Below, in pieces: positions 60,706 through 64,000 of a DNA stretch of 64,000 nucleotides. Source of the stretch: CAZGUX01 sp964529305 (GTDB taxonomy: Bacteria > Acidobacteriota > Terriglobia > Bryobacterales > Bryobacteraceae); NCBI GenBank assembly GCA_964529305.1, contig CAZGUX010000228.1:1-64000 (forward strand), read 5' to 3'. The notes under the pieces were generated by a model, which was not told where the DNA came from, made no database searches, and saw nothing but the letters and a program-made list of their open reading frames with translations. Within the stretch, counting starts at the first letter, position 1. Each line of letters opens with the position of its first letter. The position numbers and the translations under genes are program-made.

Positions 60706-62247
60706 CTATAAGGGAATGTTGCCGTGTTTTTTTCGCGGCATGGTGTCTACCTTATTTTCCAACATGCGGAGGGCTTTGATCAGCCTGGGACGGGTTTCCC
60801 TTGGTTCGATCACGTCGTCGATGAACCCCCGCTCCGCCGCAATAAACGGGCTGGCGAACCGTTCCCGGAACTCGGCGGTCTTGTTCGCGCGCAGTTCGCC
60901 GGCGTCGGTGGCGCCTGAGAGTTCCTTCCGGTAGATGATGTTTACCGCCCCTTCCGGACCCATCACCGCGATCTCGGCTGTGGGGTAGGCGAAGTTCACG
61001 TCCGTCCGTAAGTGTTTCGATCCCATGACGCAGTACGCCCCACCATAGGCTTTGCGGGTAATCACGGTGATCTTCGGAACGGTGGCTTCCGCATAGGCAT
61101 ACAACAGCTTGGCGCCCTGCCGGATGATGCCGCCGTACTCCTGATCCGTGCCCGGGAGAAATCCAGGCACATCTTCGAACGTGATGATGGGGATGTTGAA
61201 GGCGTCGCAGAAGCGGACGAACCGCGCACCCTTGACCGACGAATTAATGTCGAGGCAACCCGCCAGGTGAGCCGGTTGATTGGCGACGATCCCCACCGAC
61301 TGCCCGCCCAGATGGGCGAAGCCAACGACGATGTTCTTCGCGTAGTGCTCGTGAACTTCGAAGAAAGCGGCGTCATCCACGACGAGGTGGATGATCTCTT
61401 TGATGTCATAGGGGAGATTCGACTCCTCGGGCACGATGGAGTCGAGGCGCGAGTCCTGGCGGTCGATGGGGTCCTGGGTGGGACGCCGAGGCGGATCCTC
61501 GCGGTTGTTTTGGGGCAGGTACTCGAGCAGCCCTCGGATCATGCGCAGGCACTCCTCGTCGCCGGAGGCGATGAAATGGCCGACGCCGCTGAGGGTGTTG
61601 TGGGTCTCCGACCCGCCCAGCTTTTCCTTGGTGACGTCCTCGTGGGTTACGGTCCGGATGACGTCGGGCCCGGTCACGAACATGTAGCTGGTGCCTTCCA
61701 CCATGAAGACGAAATCCGTGATGGCCGGCGAGTAGACGGCGCCGCCCGCGCACGGTCCCATGATGGCGGAAATCTGCGGCACGACGCCGCTGGCCAGCGT
61801 GTTCCGCAGGAAGATGTCGGCATAGCCTCCGAGCGACAAGACTCCTTCCTGGATACGCGCGCCACCCGAATCGTTCAACCCGATGACCGGGGCTCCGTTC
61901 CGCAGTGCCAGGTCCATGATCTTGCAGATCTTCTGCGCGTTGGTCTCCGAGAGCGATCCGCCGAACACCGTGAAGTCCTGGGCAAACACATAGACGAGGC
62001 GCCGGTTGATGGCGCCGTATCCGGTGATGAACCCATCTCCGGGAACCACCTGCGATTCCATCCCGAAGTCCCGGCAGCGATGCGTGACGAACCGGTCGAT
62101 TTCTTCGAACGAGCCTTCATCCAGCAGGAGTTCGATGCGTTCGCGGGCCGACAGTTTGCCTTCGGCGTGCTGGCGTTCGCGGCGTTGGGCGCCTCCGCCT
62201 TCGTGGGCAGCCTTGCGGCGGCAGGCGAGTTCCTCGAGTCGGGTCAT
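60706..62247 (-). CDS. pccB: Acyl-CoA carboxylase beta subunit (carboxyltransferase), PccB-type
   Basis: 513 residues, complete. The carboxyltransferase fold of the propionyl/methylcrotonyl-CoA carboxylase group: KLSARERIELLLDEGSFEE, YVFAQDFTVFGGSLSE, the first oxyanion region GLNDSGGARIQEGVLSLGGY and GPCAGGAVYSP, then a second crotonase-like half with NQPAHLAGCLDINSSVKGAR, FEDVPGFLPGTDQEYGG, and YGGAYCVMGSKHL. Length matches PccB. It transfers carboxyl from carboxybiotin to propionyl-CoA or acetyl-CoA. No biotin carboxylase subunit is in the window. AcuI at 34414 would make propionyl-CoA. The gene follows the aminotransferase gene by 75 bases. Confidence 0.95.
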   Translation of the reverse strand: MTRLEELACRRKAAHEGGGAQRRERQHAEGKLSARERIELLLDEGSFEEIDRFVTHRCRDFGMESQVVPGDGFITGYGAINRRLVYVFAQDFTVFGGSLSETNAQKICKIMDLALRNGAPVIGLNDSGGARIQEGVLSLGGYADIFLRNTLASGVVPQISAIMGPCAGGAVYSPAITDFVFMVEGTSYMFVTGPDVIRTVTHEDVTKEKLGGSETHNTLSGVGHFIASGDEECLRMIRGLLEYLPQNNREDPPRRPTQDPIDRQDSRLDSIVPEESNLPYDIKEIIHLVVDDAAFFEVHEHYAKNIVVGFAHLGGQSVGIVANQPAHLAGCLDINSSVKGARFVRFCDAFNIPIITFEDVPGFLPGTDQEYGGIIRQGAKLLYAYAEATVPKITVITRKAYGGAYCVMGSKHLRTDVNFAYPTAEIAVMGPEGAVNIIYRKELSGATDAGELRANKTAEFRERFASPFIAAERGFIDDVIEPRETRPRLIKALRMLENKVDTMPRKKHGNIPL

Positions 62248-62322
62248 CGGATATTAGCGTAACGCACGAAGCCGGCATCTCCGCCCCGCCAAGCGGGTGC
62301 TTCTTTCAAGAGTTGCGGCGCC

Positions 62323-63585
62323 TCAAGGCGCTTCCTGGCACGCTCGAAGGGCCCTTGCCGCGGCGCCCAGTGTGGCTTCGAGATCATCCTGAGTATGGGC
62401 TGCGGACAGAAACCACGTCCCTCGCCGAGTGATCCGGACGCCATTGGTAGCCAGCGCTTCCACAAACGCGGCAAGCCGCGTGGCGTCCGTTTGGGTGTGT
62501 TCCCGGTAGTTGCGGATGGCCGCGGCATCTGTGAATGCCGTGTGAAACACACTACCGGCGCCTTGGATCAGGAGTGAGACGTTCGTCTCCCGTGCCGCTG
62601 ATCGCAGGCCGGCGATCAAACGGTTGCCGGTTTCATTCAGCTTGTCGTAGACGCCTGGTTTCGAAAGCTCTTCCAATGTCGCAAGCGCCGCGGCGGTAGA
62701 CACGACATTGGAATTGTAGGTTCCGCCATGCATGACACGTCCGGATCCGATCAGGTCCATAAGGCGGGCTTTGCCGGCCAGGCAACTCACCGGGAAACCA
62801 TTCGCCATCGCCTTGGCGAACACCGCAAGATCGGGCGTGACACCGAGCAGACTTTGGGCGCCGCTCAAAGCAAGGCGGAATCCGGTAATGACCTCGTCAA
62901 AGATCAGCACCGTTCCATTGCGGGAACACAATGCGCGGACTCCTTCCAGATAGCCAGGGCAGGGAAAGATCACACTGGTGTTGCACATCACCGGTTCCAT
63001 GATCACGGCCGCGACGTCGGATCTGATTGCGGTTGCGAGTGCCGGCAGGTTGTTCCAAGGCAACACCGAGACGTTCGCGAAGGCCGCGGCGTCCTGGCCT
63101 TCCGATTCGGCCGTCCCCTCACCGCGGACGCCTGTATACACGCTGTCGAACCAGCCGTGGTAGTGTCCCTGGAATTTGATGATCCGGGTGCGGCCCGTAT
63201 AGGCGCGAGCCAGGCGCAACGCGGCCTGAATCGCTTCTGACCCGGAGAGGCTGAATCTCACCTGTTCCGCGCACGGAACCACGCCGCAGACGAGTTTGGC
63301 CAGTTGCGCCTCCGCCGCGTGCTGTCCGGCGTACAATTGACCGCGAGCCAGGCTATCCGCCACCGCCCGGTTTACCGCGGGATGGGCATGGCCAAGGATG
63401 ACGGGGCCCATTCCGAGCGCGTAGTCGATGTAGCACATGCCATCGACGCTGAACAGACGGGAGCCTTCCGCGCGATCGAAGAACATTCCGGACGGCTTCT
63501 CATGGAGCCGGAAATTGCTGCTGACGCCTCCTGACAGGTGTTCTTTGGCATTGAGGTACAGAGCCATCGATCGCTGGTGAACCAT
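62323..63585 (-). CDS. Glutamate-1-semialdehyde-2,1-aminomutase-like class III aminotransferase
   Basis: 420 residues; ATG 63585 is preceded by GGAGGG at four to five bases, an excellent ribosome site. PLP fold type I: LSGSEAIQAALRLARAYTG, FQGHYHGWFD, VLIFDEVITGFRLA and the Schiff-base Lys in AVFAKAMANGFPV. The start HLSGGVSSNFR and the GGTYNSN segment match the GSA-aminomutase group, but such copies outside haem loci often act on other amino acids. It lies 42 bases after the IclR gene, so the regulator may control it, and upstream of the carboxylase gene on the same strand. Confidence 0.92.
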   Translation of the reverse strand: MVHQRSMALYLNAKEHLSGGVSSNFRLHEKPSGMFFDRAEGSRLFSVDGMCYIDYALGMGPVILGHAHPAVNRAVADSLARGQLYAGQHAAEAQLAKLVCGVVPCAEQVRFSLSGSEAIQAALRLARAYTGRTRIIKFQGHYHGWFDSVYTGVRGEGTAESEGQDAAAFANVSVLPWNNLPALATAIRSDVAAVIMEPVMCNTSVIFPCPGYLEGVRALCSRNGTVLIFDEVITGFRLALSGAQSLLGVTPDLAVFAKAMANGFPVSCLAGKARLMDLIGSGRVMHGGTYNSNVVSTAAALATLEELSKPGVYDKLNETGNRLIAGLRSAARETNVSLLIQGAGSVFHTAFTDAAAIRNYREHTQTDATRLAAFVEALATNGVRITRRGTWFLSAAHTQDDLEATLGAAARALRACQEAP

Positions 63586-63627
63586 GGGTTCCCTCCAAGA
63601 TCGAACGAGCCTGCCCGGAAGGCAAGA

Positions 63628-64000
63628 TCAGGCGTGGACCGAAGTTTCCGGTGTGAAACGGAATCGCTGCGAAATCAGCCGGGCGATGTCGCGAACATGC
63701 TTGCCGATGCGATTCACCCGCGCCGTCGATGTCCGGCTGCTGGGGGCGGAGACCGACACCGCGCCCAGTACGTCGTTTTTCGCGTTCAGAATCGCCGCGC
63801 CGACGCACGTGCAGCCGCTGGTCTCCTCCTGGTCGTCGACCGCGAATCCGTCGGCCCGGATGTTGGCGAGTTGCTCCTGGAAGGAGAGATCATTCGTGAT
63901 CGTCCGGTCGGTGAGCCGCCGGAGGCGGTTGCCGCGAGTGAGGCGGGTGAGTTCCTCGGGAGGCAGGTGCGCGGCAATCGCTTTCCCCAGCGACGTGGCG
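63628..64000 (-). CDS. IclR-family transcriptional regulator, C-terminal part (runs off the right edge)
   Basis: About 124 codons are visible, open to the right edge and ending at a stop at 63628. The fragment is the effector-binding GAF-like domain of IclR regulators: LGKAIAAHLPPEELTRLT, then a helix, GFAVDDQEETSGCTCVGAAI and LGAVSVSAPSSR near the end. The Asp-Glu-Glu/Cys segment is where IclR binds its small-molecule ligand. The DNA-binding domain lies outside. It is followed closely by the aminotransferase gene (42 bases), likely its target or operon partner. Confidence 0.9.
   Translation of the reverse strand, partial: ATSLGKAIAAHLPPEELTRLTRGNRLRRLTDRTITNDLSFQEQLANIRADGFAVDDQEETSGCTCVGAAILNAKNDVLGAVSVSAPSSRTSTARVNRIGKHVRDIARLISQRFRFTPETSVHA

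Noticed and set aside
61012..62262. Open plus-strand frame of about 416 codons
   Set aside because: Antisense to the acyl-CoA carboxylase gene, which has the full set of carboxyltransferase motifs.

Overview
This 64 kb window is high-GC chromosomal DNA from what looks like a free-living acidobacterium of the Bryobacterales/Solibacter type. That placement is an inference from gene content: a DUF1501 plus planctomycete-cytochrome (PSD1) pair, many Tat-exported Gfo/Idh/MocA and enolase-superfamily proteins, PD40 and ThuA proteins, a FecR-DUF6600 protein, a bactofilin, and remnants of a large TonB-type receptor. No rRNA, tRNA, CRISPR array or intact insertion sequence was seen.

Layout. 1-7333: carbohydrate and sugar-acid functions (edge-truncated enolase-superfamily gene, MFS transporter, esterase, DUF1501 protein, giant PSD1 protein). 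7394-10792: orphan BrnA-like antitoxin, then a leftward regB-regA-fabD operon coding for a redox-type sensor kinase, its regulator and malonyl-CoA:ACP transacylase, with strong dyads upstream. 10844-17272: DUF309, FecR/DUF6600 protein with repeat-rich tail, secreted hydrolase, bactofilin, small membrane protein, Gfo/Idh/MocA enzyme. 17460-22073: rightward cluster of an NTP/NDP-exchanger-like transporter fused to HEAT repeats, a cNMP-binding protein, a soluble histidine kinase and a receiver protein. 22201-26213: PD40 protein, CocE hydrolase, PaaK-like protein.

26690-29478 is a compact four-gene unit: LysM protein, a complete SctU type III secretion switch protein, an unknown small protein and an LcrH/SycD-like TPR protein, with no other secretion gene in the window. 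29592-34144 is a tightly coupled sugar-phosphate cluster (HAD phosphatase, deoxyhypusine-synthase-like protein without the usual catalytic signature, HldE-like PfkB kinase, ROK kinase, GmhA-like SIS protein), interrupted by a hicAB locus whose toxin is deleted. 34414-41142: acrylyl-CoA reductase, beta-propeller protein, SDR, a degenerate metallo-beta-lactamase-like/ThuA fusion, two secreted unknowns. 41187-47483 is lipid-themed: P450, epoxide-hydrolase-like enzyme, ICMT-like methyltransferase, desaturase, NTE-like patatin with two cNMP domains. 47592-49553 is a secreted caspase fused to a formylglycine-generating-enzyme domain.

50088-54081 holds a TonB-receptor remnant, two Tat-exported proteins (a TIM-barrel-like protein and an amidohydrolase) and a DUF4160/DUF2442-HTH pair with a 12-bp inverted repeat spanning its start codon. 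54416-64000: an enolase-superfamily enzyme, a PHP-like protein, an NtrC-type regulator, a Gfo/Idh/MocA protein, acyl-CoA carboxylase beta subunit, a glutamate-semialdehyde-aminomutase-like aminotransferase and an edge-truncated IclR regulator.

The best candidates for undescribed biology are the DHS-like sugar cluster, the solitary SctU unit, the transporter-HEAT/cNMP/two-component cluster and the start-codon operator of the DUF4160/DUF2442 pair. No homology search could be run, so family names rest on motifs and remembered family features.
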